Source: Cynocephalus volans (taxonomy: Eukaryota > Chordata > Mammalia > Dermoptera > Cynocephalidae). Taken from it: a DNA stretch of 64,000 bases. Below the pieces are notes generated by a model. It did not search any database and was not told the DNA's origin. It was given only the letters and a program-made list of their open reading frames with translations. Where the stretch lies: contig NC_084462.1 of NCBI RefSeq assembly GCF_027409185.1, positions 40,000,679 through 40,064,678 of the forward strand. Direction: 5' to 3'. Positions within the stretch are counted from its first letter, which is position 1; every line of letters begins with the position of its first letter. The position numbers and the translations under genes are program-made. Positions 12,154 to 24,059 of this stretch are shown piece by piece.

Positions 12154-12364
12154 AGGCTCCCTGGAGAGAGATGTTGGCTGCTTAGACAAGTGGGTGGAAA
12201 TAGAAAGAGAGGCCTGGCTTTGACATCTGGTTTTCATGGGATTGAGATGGATTGAATGTGGAGAGGTACAGGGTGGTGTGGAGGATGGTGCCAGGGTTTG
12301 AGGCTTGGTCTGCTGGGGGTGATCTGTGCTGAAGTGCAGATGGCTAAGCTTTAGTGTCTGCTAA
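12154..12364. other. Unassigned spacer
   Basis: G-rich single-copy-looking sequence between the minisatellite and the old L1. Nothing was recognised. Confidence 0.4.
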
Positions 12365-12419
12365 GAGGTCTTCCACAGAGCAAAAGTTATTGTTCATTTG
12401 TTTTAAATTTTGATGAAGT

Positions 12420-12432
12420 CCAGTTTATTATT
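12420..12432. repeat. Target-site duplication of the CYN-like SINE, left copy
   Basis: CCAGTTTATTATT, 13 bases, identical to 12578-12590. The duplicated bases belong to the host L1. Confidence 0.85.
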
Positions 12433-12577
12433 ATTATTATTTTTTTTTTGTCATTTTTTCGTGACCGGCACTCAGCCAGTGAGTGCACCGGTCAGTCCTA
12501 TATAGGATCCGAACCCGCGGCGGGAGCGTCACCGCGCTCCCAGCGCAGCACTCTACCAAGTGCGCCACGGGCTCGGC
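12433..12577 (-). mobile_element. tRNA-derived SINE, CYN-like (colugo type)
   Basis: Read on the minus strand, the element starts GGCCGAGCCCGTGGCGCAC. The A-box-like TGGCGCACTTGGTAGAGTG follows, then the B-box GGTTCGGATCC, then TATATAGGA, GTGCCGGTCACG and an A-rich tail ending in AAT repeats. The A and B boxes are the internal RNA polymerase III promoter of tRNA-like genes. The flanking direct repeat CCAGTTTATTATT is present on both sides (12420-12432 and 12578-12590), so this is a clean L1-mediated insertion. It can be told from a real tRNA gene by the lost cloverleaf 3' half and the tail. The assignment to the CYN family of Dermoptera is from memory. Confidence 0.85.
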
Positions 12578-12590
12578 CCAGTTTATTATT
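12578..12590. repeat. Target-site duplication of the CYN-like SINE, right copy
   Basis: CCAGTTTATTATT directly next to the SINE head. It is identical to the left copy, so the insertion is much younger than the degraded L1 around it. Confidence 0.85.
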
Positions 12591-14090
12591 TTTTAAATGT
12601 ACTTTTAGTGTCACATCCAAGAACTTTTCACCTAGATCTATCTAGGTATTGAAGATATACTCCTGTGATTTCTTCTAAAATTTTATAGTTTTGCATTTTA
12701 CATTTAAACTTATGATCCATTTTGAGTTTTGTTTTGTTTTATAATATGAGGTGTGATGTGTAGGTCAAAGTTCAGTTTTTTGCCTATGGATGTTCAGTTG
12801 CTCCAGCATTAATTTTGAAAAGACTATCTTCCTCCATTAAATTGCTTTTTCATCTTTGTCAAATATCACTTGGTTATACTTGTATAGATCTATTTCTGTT
12901 TTTTTTTTCTTCTTAACCAGTGCCACACTGTCTTGATTACTGTAGTGATTCAGTAAGTCTTTGTATCAGTTATAATGATTTCTCTTGTTTCAATCCTCTT
13001 TTTCAAAATAATTTTAGATATTCCAGTTCCTTTGCCTTTCTGTAAATATTTTATATTGTTTGTCTATATGAAAAAAACTTGCTGGGATTTTTGGCAGTAA
13101 TTCGGAGATAATTAACATCTTGACTATGTTGAGCATTTCAGTCCATGAACACAGTATGTCTCTCCATTTATTTAGACCTTCTTTGATTTTTTTCATCACT
13201 GTTTTGTAATTTTCAATAAGGAAGTCCAATACATGTTTTGTTCAAATTATACCTAACCATTTTATTTTATTTTGAATGATTTCAAATCATTTTGTGTTTT
13301 AATTGTAGTTATCATGAGTGCATTGCTAGTATATAGTAACAGTTGATTTTTGCATGTGTATCTTGTATCTTGTGACCTTGCTGAATTCATTTAATCTTAT
13401 TAGATTTTCTGTAGATTTCTTAGGATTTTCTATGTAGACTTTGTTATCAATACATCGGGACAGCTTTATCTCTTGTTTTTAAATCCCTATGTCTTTTATT
13501 TCCTTTTCATGCCTTATTTCACTGACTAGTACTTCTAGTAGTTTGCTGAATAGTAGTGGTGAGAGCAGACATCCTTTTCTAGTTTGATCCCTGAGAGAAA
13601 GCATTCAGTCTTTGGGCATTCGTTATGATGAGAGCTGTAGGTTTTTTATAGATGCCTTTCATCAGTTCGAGCAGGTTCCCTTCTATTCCTAGTTGGCTGA
13701 GTAGTTTTATCATAAATATATGTTGGAGCTTATCAAATTCTTTTTCTGAGACAATTGATATGATTATGTGGTTTTAATATTTGGTCTGTTAATATAGTGG
13801 ATTATATTGCTTGATTTTTTAATACAAAACTAGCCTTGTGGCCCTGGAATAAAGCCCACTTGGTCATGGTTTATGATTATTTTTATATATTGCTGGATTC
13901 TATTTGCTAATACTTTGTGGAGGTTTGATATGCCTATGTATGAGGGATTTTGGTACTTTTTTTATATTGTCTTTGACTGGTTTTGATATCATGGTAATAC
14001 TAGCTTCTTAAAATGAGTTGGGAAGGTATTATTCTTAGTAAGGATTTCTGTGAAAGGAATCATGGGTTAAATTCCACACTAAATTTTTTT

Positions 14091-16772
14091 TTAGATCTTC
14101 TCAATGTAAAATGATATAAGTTCATGAAAAGTGCAAAGAGAGAGAAAAAAAGGAAAATACTTTAGAAGAACTGAAAAGTGATTAAGTTATACAAGTACCC
14201 TCTTTTATGTTACAAGAGGCCTAAATGGCCTGTAATAATTGTGAAGTACTGTGCCTGTACCACAGTTCTGCATTAGAAAGAGCATTGTAAAATGTCAGCA
14301 CCAAATTAGAGAGAGCATTTAAAATGTTAGCACCAAATATCACCTTTGGAGTTTGCTTGAGACATGTGTCTTGAATCAGAGGCAAATTATAAAACAGTGC
14401 TGTTTTTCAGAAAAAAAGTTTTTGACTTTCCAATGGTTTTATCATGAGGGATGTGTTTTGAATATTAAACTGGCCACCTAAACTCATATATATCTCTAAA
14501 ATATAGAAATTTAGGTCCAAAAAATAGGGCAGTTTGGGGAACAAAGAGGAAAATACAAGTTAAAAAATAGATGAAACAAAGCAGAGACATTGCATTTGTT
14601 GTGGGTGATGGCCAGTCCTGGCTGCCTTTAACTTACTGTTTACAGTAAAAAATCAGTGACATTCTTGCCTTGTTCTATGTTTTTTTACTATTCTCTATGG
14701 TGACCAGAGAGAGAGAGTTTTAGGAAAGTCAAAAAGGTTTGTGCTTCCTTTAGAGTTGCCATATGTGTAAAAAATAATAGTATGGGATGTGCAGCCAAAT
14801 TTGGATTTCAGGTAAATATCAAATAATTTTTAGTATAAGCTTGTCCTAAACACTGCATGGGACATACTTACACTAAAACATTTGTTGTTTATCTGAAATT
14901 CAAGTTTCACTGAATGTCTTGTGTTTTATCTGGGAACCCTAGCTTTTTTTGCACATTTTTTCTTTCTTTGAGTCTTGCTTATTTTTATTCAAGGTAAAAG
15001 TAAAACAAGTTGCAGAAGGTGTCAAAATTCCATAGCAATCGAACAAGACAGTGTCTTTTCCTGGCAGTGGGCATGATGGCAGAGCTTGTGTAATATTCGA
15101 TTTTTTCTTTCATTGGGGCCTGCGGCTTGCAAGGTGTTTGGCTCTGGGCAGGGGCTTGCTCCTCCCTGATGGGTGTGCCCTGCACCATCTCGCTTACCTG
15201 AACTTTCTGTTCTCTGTGATCTCACTTCTTTCGTCTTGCCAGTGTCTCATTATTCAGAAAGGTTCTTACTCATCCGCACATCCTCACCTATGTCCTATTT
15301 GCAATTACTCTTTTAGAATGCTGCCTAAATTAGTGTTCATACACTAGAGATAACATCTTCTACCTACTTCCTGGGTCAGATGTATAAGTAGATCCAGAGT
15401 TTATGTACTGCATGCTTTCCTTAAGTTGCCCGCCATCGTAAGCATTGTCCTGACATCAAATATAGTGCTTGGACTCAATGATTGGCCTAAACAATATGTC
15501 ATAGACCTTCTCTGTCAACACCCGAGGTATCAGACCCCAGCCAGAGGAGGCTGCTGGGGAGAGAGCTCTTGGCAGTCACCCGCTGTCTCTCTTTTCAGCA
15601 GTGCTGGTCTCAGAGCCTGCCATTCCATTCCCTTCCACTTCATTCTATTCCAGGAAGTTGATAAAAGTGCACTGTGAATTCAACCAGGTTGCCATGAAGG
15701 TATTCTTTTATCTGTTAGAATTAGTTTCAACCCAGAAGGAAGAAGTGTCCCTGACTCTTGATTGTATTTTTGGTTAGTTTTAGGGCACCTGAAGCCATTT
15801 GAATTACAACTCTGCTAAAAACAAAGCTAGAGAATATTGCCCTTTGAAGAACCAAATACCCTTTAATGTAAAGTCAGAAAAAACTTGATAGAAGTTTACC
15901 AGCAGCTAAAATGAGCCCCCCTGCCCCGCCACCGGCCTCCCATTTCATCTGTAAGGTCCCTAAGAATGTGCAGCTCTGGATGGGGATGAGTTGGGGAGAA
16001 CCTGCCAGAAGCAGAGGCAGCTTCCAGGCCATTTTCTTTAAGACTCATGGAAACTGAACTCACCATTCCCAAGTTTGTAATGGATTTTCAGATTTGTACC
16101 ATTTCCAGCTAAATTCACTTAGAATGTAGGTTAAAATATTCTTTGTCATGGGCTATTTTATTCAGAGAATACTGAAGTAAGAAATTTGATAATTGCTGAT
16201 ATCTCTGGAATTCTGGCAATATTTAGTCTGGTTCTAAAAATGTTAATAAATTGTAAATACAATATTTTATATTGACTTAAATATGTTTTATTGGTTAAAT
16301 TGCATAAACAGATATTTGGTAAGAACTGATTTTCCAGCACTCAGACTGGCTGAGTCCCTGCAATGCTACTGGGGAAACAGGAAGGAGCAATGCCACTTGC
16401 CATAATTCCATGACCATTTTGGGGAATGTTTCTACAGCCCTCAAACCTGGATAAAGATTTTTTCCAAATGGAAATAGCTCCTATTGTAAATATTCTCTGT
16501 TTCTTAACTTTTGCACTTATGTGTAAAGAAATGTCTTTGGTTTCAAATAACCAGGAATTATACACACGCTTGTGTCAAATTGTATTGGCAAAAACTCATG
16601 GGCAAATGTGTACAGAAATCACCTGATTCAGGTATTTTTTTTTTTTTTTATCAGCTGAGCTTTCTCTGCCTCAATTCCCAGCTGTAAAACTCAGCCCCTA
16701 CTGGCAAATCATACTTGAAAATAAAGCCCTCTTTATTTCTCTTCTATGAAAGGAACATAGTCTTGCTTACTC
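14091..16772. other. Unassigned AT-rich stretch
   Basis: No gene or repeat family was recognised. A poly-T run of about 15 lies at 16634-16649. The frames are short and non-coding in character. Confidence 0.4.
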
Positions 16773-16789
16773 AAAAAGTATCAAGAATG
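16773..16789. repeat. TSD of truncated L1, left copy
   Basis: AAAAAGTATCAAGAATG here and AAAAATATCAAGGATG after the poly-A tail (to 17538) differ at two positions. This shows the 16790-17527 L1 is a complete insertion whose TSD has aged moderately. Confidence 0.75.
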
Positions 16790-17527
16790 GCACCTCACAC
16801 CTATTACTATGGCTACCAAAAAAACCCAGAAAATAAGTGCTGGTGAGGACATGGGAAGTTGGAACCCTTATGCACTATTTCTGAGAATGTAACGTGTATA
16901 GCTTCTGTGGGAACAGTATGGGAGTCCCCCAGAATGAAACATGGAATTACCACACGATCCAGCAATTCCACTTCTGGGCATACATCCAAAAGAACTGAAA
17001 GCAGGGACTCAAACAGATATTCGTACACCCATGTTCATAGCAGCATTGTTCACAATAGCCAAAACGTGGAAGCAACTCAGGTGCCCCTCAATGGATGGAT
17101 GGATGGATAAACAAAATGTGGTATATACTTACAGTGGGAAGTTATTTAGCCTTAAAAAGGGAGGAAATTATGACAAATGTGACAACATGGATGGACCTTG
17201 AGGACATTATGTTAAATGAAATAATAATTTATTTGCTAAAGGACAAATACTGCATGATTCCACTTATATGAGGTTCCCGGAATAGTCAAATTCATAGACA
17301 CAGAAAGTAGAGTGATGGTTGCCAGGGGCTGGGGGAGGAGGAACTGGGGAGTTGTTTAATGGGGACAGTGTTTCAGTTTTGCAAGATGAAGACAGTTCTG
17401 TGGTGGACGGTGGTGACGGCTACACAACATCATGAATGCACTCACTGCCGCTAACCTGCACACTTAAAAATGGTTAAGATGGTAGATTTTATGTTATGTG
17501 TATTCTACCATAATTTTTGAAAAAAAA
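16790..17527 (+). mobile_element. 5'-truncated L1, 3' end with tail
   Basis: The element opens inside ORF2 near its 3' end (CACCTCACACCTATTACTATGG). It runs through CCAGCAATTCCACTTCTGGG, GTTCATAGCAGCATTGTTCAC and CCTCAATGGATGGATGGATG to the 3'UTR (GGTTGCCAGGGGCTGGGGG, CACTTAAAAATGGTTAAGATGG) and a short poly-A tail at 17520-17527. ORF2 frames at 16859-17201 are broken across two frames. The 3'UTR belongs to an older L1 type than the 18635-24797 copy. It is flanked by 11-16-bp imperfect TSDs. Confidence 0.9.
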
Positions 17528-17538
17528 TATCAAGGATG

Positions 17539-17834
17539 CGGCCTGTCTGGATGTGGAGGGGCTGCTCGTTCCTTCCTGTGCCCATATAGGTTTTTCTAGG
17601 ATGAGGCATGTCGCCTGTGTTCTCTCTGTGGATTGCATGTGATGCACGTGAGCACTTTAGGTTTTGTTTCAGGTTACTGTGTCCTGAGCCTCCTAGGTTT
17701 TCCCCAGCTACCCATCACCAGATACAAGGTGCCCCAATGGATGGGACAGGTGCCTGAAGTGCCTTTGGTTGAGGCTAGAGGGAGAGGGGTCACCCCCAAC
17801 ATGAGCCCAAATTCTTAGCCTTCCATCACAACTT
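17539..17834. other. Unassigned spacer
   Basis: Single-copy-looking sequence between two L1 insertions, about 300 bases. Nothing was recognised. Confidence 0.4.
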
Positions 17835-18634
17835 TCTTTTTTCTTTTTGGAGTTAAAATGGAATGCACAAATTAGATGAATCTTGACAAATACATGCTTG
17901 TGTAGTCCAAATCAGTATCAAGGTACAGAACATTAACATTAACATCACCCCAGAAAGTTCCCTCAGGCCCTGCCCCAGCCCCCTCCCCCACCTTGCTGAT
18001 GTCTCCATCATGGGTTAATTTTGCCTGTTCTGGAACTTCATATGGAAGGAATCAGGCAGTAAGCTCTCATGGTCACTCAGCTGGATGTTTCTGCAATTCA
18101 TCGATGTTGCTTGTTCCTTTTCATTCCTGTTTCATTCTGTCACTGTAGCAGGGATGGTTTGGCTGCTTTCCTGTTGCTCGACTTCTGGGCTTTTCCCATG
18201 CTGGGCTCTTATTAATAAGGCTGCTGTGAGTATTCTTCTCCAAGACTTTGTATGGATAGATGCTTTGGCTACCAAATACCTAGGAATGGAATCACTGTGT
18301 CATGGGGCAGTTTACAAAAGACGATCAGACTGTTTTACACTCCCACCCACAAGGTATGAGGGTTCTGGTGGCTCTGTATTCATGCCAGCATTTGATAATG
18401 GCAGCCTTGTTTCCTTTAAGGCATTCCGGTGAGTGTGTGGTGGTATATCATCATAGTTTTAGTTTGTATCTCCCTATTGACTACTAATAGTGTTGAACAC
18501 TTTCATTGGTCATTTATATAATCTTAATTTGTGAAGTACTTATCTAGGTCTTCTACTCATTTTTACAAGATTATTTGTCTTTTTATTGCTAAGTTATAGT
18601 TGTATCTTTTGATGAGCAGAGTTTTAAAATTTTT
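17835..18634 (-). mobile_element. Old host L1, segment 1 (3' side)
   Basis: The plus strand is a reverse-complement old L1. Landmarks are AATCTTGACAAATACATGC, a CCCCAGCCCCCTCCCCCA block, CTAGGAATGGAATCACTGTG, GTTGAACACTTTCATTGG and ATCTTTTGATGAGCAGAG. It stops at the duplicated TTTAAAATTTTT (18623-18634). The same L1 resumes at 24798 with that duplicate followed by ATGAAGTCTAATTTATC. The coding frames are destroyed. Confidence 0.85.
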
Positions 18635-18974
18635 AAACTTTTTTATTTTTATTTAATTTTTTATTGTAACATAGGTGATTATACATATCTGTGGGGTACT
18701 GAGTTGAATAGCAGTACTTGTGTGCAATATGTGATGCTCAAATCAGGATAATTAGTATATTCAACATTATACAATGTAATTGTTTTTCATGGTCTTTTAC
18801 CAATTCCTCCCCTACCCAACTACTCCCTCCCTCTTTCCCACTTCTGGTAACCTTAGTTCTGTTCTCTCCTTTTGAAAGTTCAATGTATTATTGTGATTGT
18901 TGTATCTTTCTTTCTTACTTTTGATTTAATTGTTTATTTTTTTAGCTCCCACTATAGGTAAGGACATGTTATAT

Positions 18975-21900
18975 TTCTCTTTCTGTGCCTGGCTTATTTC
19001 ATCTAACATGATTTTCTCTAAGTTCATCCATATTGCTGCAAATGGAAGTATTTCATTCTTTCTTATGGCAGGGTAGTATTTCATTGTGTAAATATACCAC
19101 ATTTTCCTTATCTGATCGTCTGTTCATGAACACTTAGGTTGGTTCCAGCTCTTGGCTGTTGTAAATAGAGCTGCCATAAGCACAGGAGTGCAGGTGTCCC
19201 TTCAACATGATGATTTCCATTCCTTTGGGTATATACCCAGGAGTGGGATTGCTGGGTCATATGGCATTTCTATCTGTAGTTGTTTGAGGAACCTCCATAC
19301 TGTTTTCCATAATGGCTACATCAATTTACAGTCCCACCAACAGTGTAAGAGGATTTGCCTTTCTCCGCATCCACATAAGCATTTGTTAACCTCTGTCTTT
19401 TTGATAATAGCCAGTCTAACTGGGTGACATCTCAATATGGTTTTGATTTACATTTCCCTGATGCTGAGTGATGTTGAGCATTTTTCATGTGTCTGTTGTC
19501 CATTTATATATCTTCCTTTGAGAAATGCCTATTTACTTTGCCCATTTTTTAATCGGGTTGTTTTTTGTTAAGTTGTTTGAGTTCCTTGTATATTTGGATA
19601 TTAATCCTTTGTCAGATGCAGTTTCTGCAAATATTTTGTCCCACTCTGTAGGTTGTCTTTTTGCTCTGTTAATTATTTCTTTTGCTGTGCAGAAGCTTTT
19701 TACTTTGATATAATCCCATTTGTTTATTTTCCCTTTTGTTGTCTGTGCTTTGGGGGTCATATTCACAAAGTCTTTGCCCAGTCCTACTTCCTGAAGTGTT
19801 TCCCCTATGTTTTCTAAAAGAAGTTTTATAGTTTCAGGTCTTATATTTAAGTCTTTAATCCACTTTGAGTCAATTTTGGTAATGGTGTGAGGTTTGGGTC
19901 TAGTTTCCTTTTGCATAAGGATGTCCAGTTTTCCCAGGACCATTTATTGAAGAGGCGATCTTTTCCCAAATCTATGTTCTTGGAGCCTTTATTGAAGATT
20001 AGTTGGCTGTAAGGATGTGGGTTGATTTCTGGGTTCTCTATTCTGTTTCATTGGTATATGCATCTATTTTTCTGCCAGTACCATGCTGTTTTGTTTACTA
20101 TAGCTTTGTAGTGTAATTTGAATCAGGTAGTTTTATGCCTTCGGCTTTCTTTTTTTTGCTCAGGATTACTTTAGCTATTTAGGATCTTTTGTTGTTTCAT
20201 GTGAATGTAGCATTATTTTTTTCTTTTTCTGTGAAGAATTGCATTGGTATTTTGATGGGGATTGCATTGAATGTGTAGATCACTTTGGGTAGTATGAACA
20301 TTTTCACAATGTTAATTCTTCTGATCCAAGAGCATGGAATATCTTTCCATATTTTTTGTGTCCTCTTTAATTTCATTCAACAGTGCAGTGATTTGTAGTT
20401 CTCATTGTAGAGATCTTTCCTTTACTTGGTTAAATTGATTTCTTGTTTTTCTTTTTTTTGTGACTATTATAAATGGGTTAGCTTTCTTCATTACTTTTTC
20501 TGCATGTTTGTTGTTGGAGTATAAAAATGCTACTGAATTTTCCTTGTTGATTTTGGATCCTACAACTTTACTGAAATCTTTAATCAACTCTTAAGAGTTT
20601 TTTTGGTAGTGTCTTTAGGCTTTTCTATATATAAGATCATGTCATCTGCAAATAATGACTGTTTGACTTCATTTTTTCCAATCTGGATACCCATTATTTT
20701 TATCTCTTGCCTGATCACTCTGGCTAGTACTTCCAGAACTGTGCTAAATAGGATTGGTGAGAGGGGGCATCTTTATCGTATTCCCCCAGTTAAGGGGAAG
20801 GCTTTCAGCTTTTCCCCATTCAGGATGAAATTGGTGGTGGGTTTGTTGTATATGGCTTTTATTGTAATGAGATACTTTCCTTCTATACCCAATTTGCTGA
20901 GAGTCTTTATCATGAAGGGACATTGAATTTTGACAAATGCTTTTTCTATGTCTATTGAGATAGTCATATGGCTTTTGTTCTTGATTTTGTTGATGTGGTA
21001 TATCACATTTATTGACTTGTGTATGTTGAACTATCCTTGCATCCCTGGGATGTATCCCACTTGATCATGGTGTATAATTTTTTTATGTGTTGCTGTATTC
21101 TATTTGCTGTTTTATTGAGGATTTTTTGTGACTGTATTCATCAGATATATTGGCCTGTAGTTTTCTTTTTTTTTTGTAGCTTTGTCTGGTTTTGGTATCA
21201 GGATGATGCTGGCTTCATAGATTGAGGTTGGGGGAATTTCCTTTCTTTCAATTTTTTGGAATAGTTTGAAGATAATTGGTATTAATTCCTCTATAAAAGT
21301 TTTGAAGAATTCAACAGTACAGCCATCTGGTCCTGGGCTTTTCTTTGTTGGGAGACTGCTGATTTCTGCTTCAGTGTCCTTGCTTGTTATTGGTCTGTTT
21401 AGTTTTCTGTTTTCTCTTGGTTCACTTTAATGAGTCTGGAAATTTATCCATTTCCTCCAGGTTTTCAGATTTGTTGGCTTATAGTTGTTTATAATAGTCT
21501 ATTATGATTCTTTGTATTTCTGTGGTGTTGGGTGCAATGTCTCCTTTCTCATTTCTAATTTTTGTTATTTTGGTCTCCTCTCTTCTTTTTTTAATTAGCC
21601 TAGCTAATGGTTTGTCTATTTGTTTTATCTCCTCAAAAAAACACTATTTTGCTTCATTGATGTTTTGTATCATTTTGGGTGTCTCTATTTCATTTAGTTC
21701 TGCTCTGATCTTAACTATTTCTTTCAATATACTAATTTTGGGATTGGACTGTCCTTGTTTTTCTAAGTCTTTGAGGTGTAGCATTAGGTTGTTTATTTGA
21801 AACCTTTCTATTCTTTTGATGTAAGCATTTATTGCAATAAACTTCCCTGTTAGAATTTCTTTTGCAGCATCCCCCTTGTTTTGATATGATGCATTTTTAT

Positions 21901-22700
21901 TTTCATTAGTTTTGAGAATGTTTTGATTTCCTGTTTAATTTCTTCTTGGACCTGTAGGTCATTCAGGAGCATGGTGTTTAATTTCCATGTGTTTGTATAG
22001 TTTTCAGTGTTTTGCTAGTTATTGATTTCTAGTTTTAATCTGTTCTGGTCTAAAAAGATACTTGAAATGATTTCAGTTTTTATAAAATTTGTTGAGACTT
22101 GATTTGTGACCTAACATGTGATCTGTAATGGTGAATGTTCCATGTGCTGATGACAAGAATGTATATTCTGTGGTTGTTAGATGAAATGTTCTATAGTTAT
22201 TTTCCAAGTCCAATGGGCCTAAAGTGTGGTTTAAATACTGTTTTTCTCTGTTATTTTGTTGCCTAGATGATATGTACAGTGCTGAGAGAGGAGTATTCAG
22301 GTCCCCAACTATTATTGTTTGTAGAGCTATCTCTTTCCTTAGGTCTAATAGTATTTATATGTCTGGGTGCTCCAATGTTGGATGCATATATTTTTACGAT
22401 TGTCTTCTTGCTGGGTAGATAACTTTATCATTATATAGTGGCTACTTTATCTCTTTTTATAATTTTTGGTTTAAAGTCTATTTTGTCTGATATAAGAATC
22501 TTTGCTCACTTTTGATTTCCATTTGCATGGTATATGTTTTTCCATCCCTTCACTCTTAGTCTGTGTCTTTACAGAGGTGCATTTCTTTTAGACAGTTTAT
22601 ATTTGGGTCTAACTTTTTAATCCAACTACTTAGTCTATCTTTTGAGTGGTGAATTTAATCCATATACATTTAGGGTTGTTACAAAAAGATATCGTCTTAC
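18975..22700 (-). pseudogene. L1 ORF2 relic (endonuclease, reverse transcriptase, C-terminal domain)
   Basis: ORF2 encodes the endonuclease and reverse transcriptase that copy L1 RNA at the nicked target. The N-terminal endonuclease part lies at about 22000-22700 (a GAP-type motif next to YIK and a later GD-NTPLS string can be read in pieces). The RT core lies at about 20600-21300. A palm motif containing SID-EKAF is visible at about 20930-20990, and the catalytic FADD box reads intact at 20641-20652. The C-terminal region, with a W-KDLN string and a SFCTAKE string, lies at 19533-19943 (136 codons open). The frame is broken many times between these blocks, so the gene is dead. In the second palm position the residue after KAF is V where D is usual. 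Confidence 0.88.
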
Positions 22701-22869
22701 TTCTGGTATTTTATTGATTTTCATTTGGGTGCTTAAATATCTTTTGTTTCTTACTTTCCCTTTTATTGTTTGTTTTGGCGTTTGTTGGCTTTTGGAGGTG
22801 GTAAGATACAGTTCCTTTCTCTTGTTTGCATTTTTGTTATACCAGTGGGTTTTGTTCTTTCTTATGTAT

Positions 22870-23935
22870 TCATGAGAGTGATTATTGTTTTTTGGATTCC
22901 GGGTGCAGGACTCCGTTGAGATTTCTTGTAGGGTTAGTTGTGTGGTGGTGAACTCTCATAGTTTTTGTTAGTCTGGGAAATACACTACTTTTTCTTAATT
23001 TCTGAAGGATAGTCTTGGCTGGCAGTTTTTTTCTTATGGTATTTTGAATATATCATCCCATTCTCTTCTGACCTGTAGAGTTTCTGTTGAGAAGTCTTCT
23101 ATTAGTCTGATGGGGACTCTCTTATAGGTGACTTGATGCTTTTCTCTTGCTGTTTTTAGGATTCTCCTTTTGTCTTTGAGTTTTGCCAATTTGACTATAA
23201 TGTGTCTCAGAGAGGACCTTTTTGGATTGAATCTGTTTGGGGATCTTTGAACCTCCTGAATATGAAGGCCCATGTCTCTCTTTATGCCTGGGAAGTTTTC
23301 CACCATTATTTCACTATTTCATTGAATATGTTCTCATTGCCTTTTCCTTTCACCTCCCCTTCAGGAACACCCATGATTTGGATGTTGATATGCTTAAGGT
23401 TGTCTGCTATCTCTCTTAGATTTTCTTCATTTTTAAAAATTCTTTTTTTTTTTGTTTGCCTGAGTTATTTTGAAGAAACTTTTTCAAGATCAGAAATTCT
23501 TTCTTCTGCCTGCTCGAGCCTGCCACTTAAGCTTACAGTTTTGTTTTTTAACTTGTTGAATGACTCCTTCAGTTCCATGAGTTCTGCTACATTCTTTTTT
23601 ATAGTATTAATCTCTTTGTAAATTTCCTCCTTCCTATCCTGGATAGTTTGGTCAGTTCAGTGTGTCATCTAACTGCATCTTCTTGTATCTCATTCAGTTT
23701 CCTTAAGATTTATTCCTTAAGGAATTCCTTTTCAGTGATTTCAAGGGCTTCCTGCTCTGTGGGGTCTGGTTCTTAAGGGTTATTGCATTCCTTTGGTGGA
23801 CTCATATTTTCTTTCTTTTTTTTTTTTTTTTTTTTTTTTTTTTGTACTTCTAGTACCTCTACATTGATGTCTGGTCATCTGGTAGCATTTATTTCTTTGA
23901 TTACTCTTCTTCCCTGGACTCTGATGGTGACCCTC
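22870..23935 (-). pseudogene. L1 ORF1 relic (RNA-binding chaperone)
   Basis: ORF1 encodes the trimeric coiled-coil RNA-binding protein that packages L1 RNA. A 90-codon open piece at 23034-23306 shows the conserved C-terminal half, including an RH--VK-AK-KDK--IL-AAR-like string, here with ARE-H after ILKT. The N-terminal coiled-coil region (about 23310-23800) is Glu/Lys-rich on the minus strand but interrupted. A run of about 28 T at 23814-23843 (poly-lysine codons on the minus strand) sits near the N-terminus and has probably expanded by slippage. At least one stop lies upstream of it, near 23878. Confidence 0.82.
23814..23843. repeat. Poly-T run (poly-A on L1 sense strand) within ORF1 N-terminus
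   Basis: About 28 consecutive T. On the L1 sense strand this is AAA codons, continuing the KKK-rich start of ORF1. It should be length-unstable. Confidence 0.85.
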
Positions 23936-24059
23936 CTGTGTCAGTGCAGTCAAGTGGTTGACAGTCCACCTGCACAGTGGCAGTTGCTTCAGCTGCTGTG
24001 GTAGCAGGCCACCTTGGTGGCAGTGGTTGGGGTGGTGGCTTTGGGGGCTGCCTGCATGG

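Larger units (their letters stand above)
12365..14090 (-). mobile_element. Old L1 fragment (ORF2 reverse transcriptase to C-terminal region), interrupted by a SINE
   Basis: The plus strand is the reverse complement of L1 ORF2. Markers include TTTTGATGAAGTCCAGTTTA, ATCCATTTTGAGTTTTG, GTCTTGATTACTGTAG, AATGAGTTGGGAAGGTATT and a minus-strand frame at 13014-13229 with an NKW-DI-CSW-EM-NIVKM-like string typical of L1 ORF2 downstream of the RT domain. Many stops and frameshifts make it a dead copy. The 3'UTR and poly-A tail are missing on the left and everything upstream of the RT is missing on the right. A tRNA-derived SINE splits it at 12433-12577. Confidence 0.85.

Noticed and set aside
12433..12577. 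Possible functional tRNA gene
   Set aside because: The A and B boxes are there, but the body carries extra sequence, an A-rich tail and a TSD, so it is a SINE.
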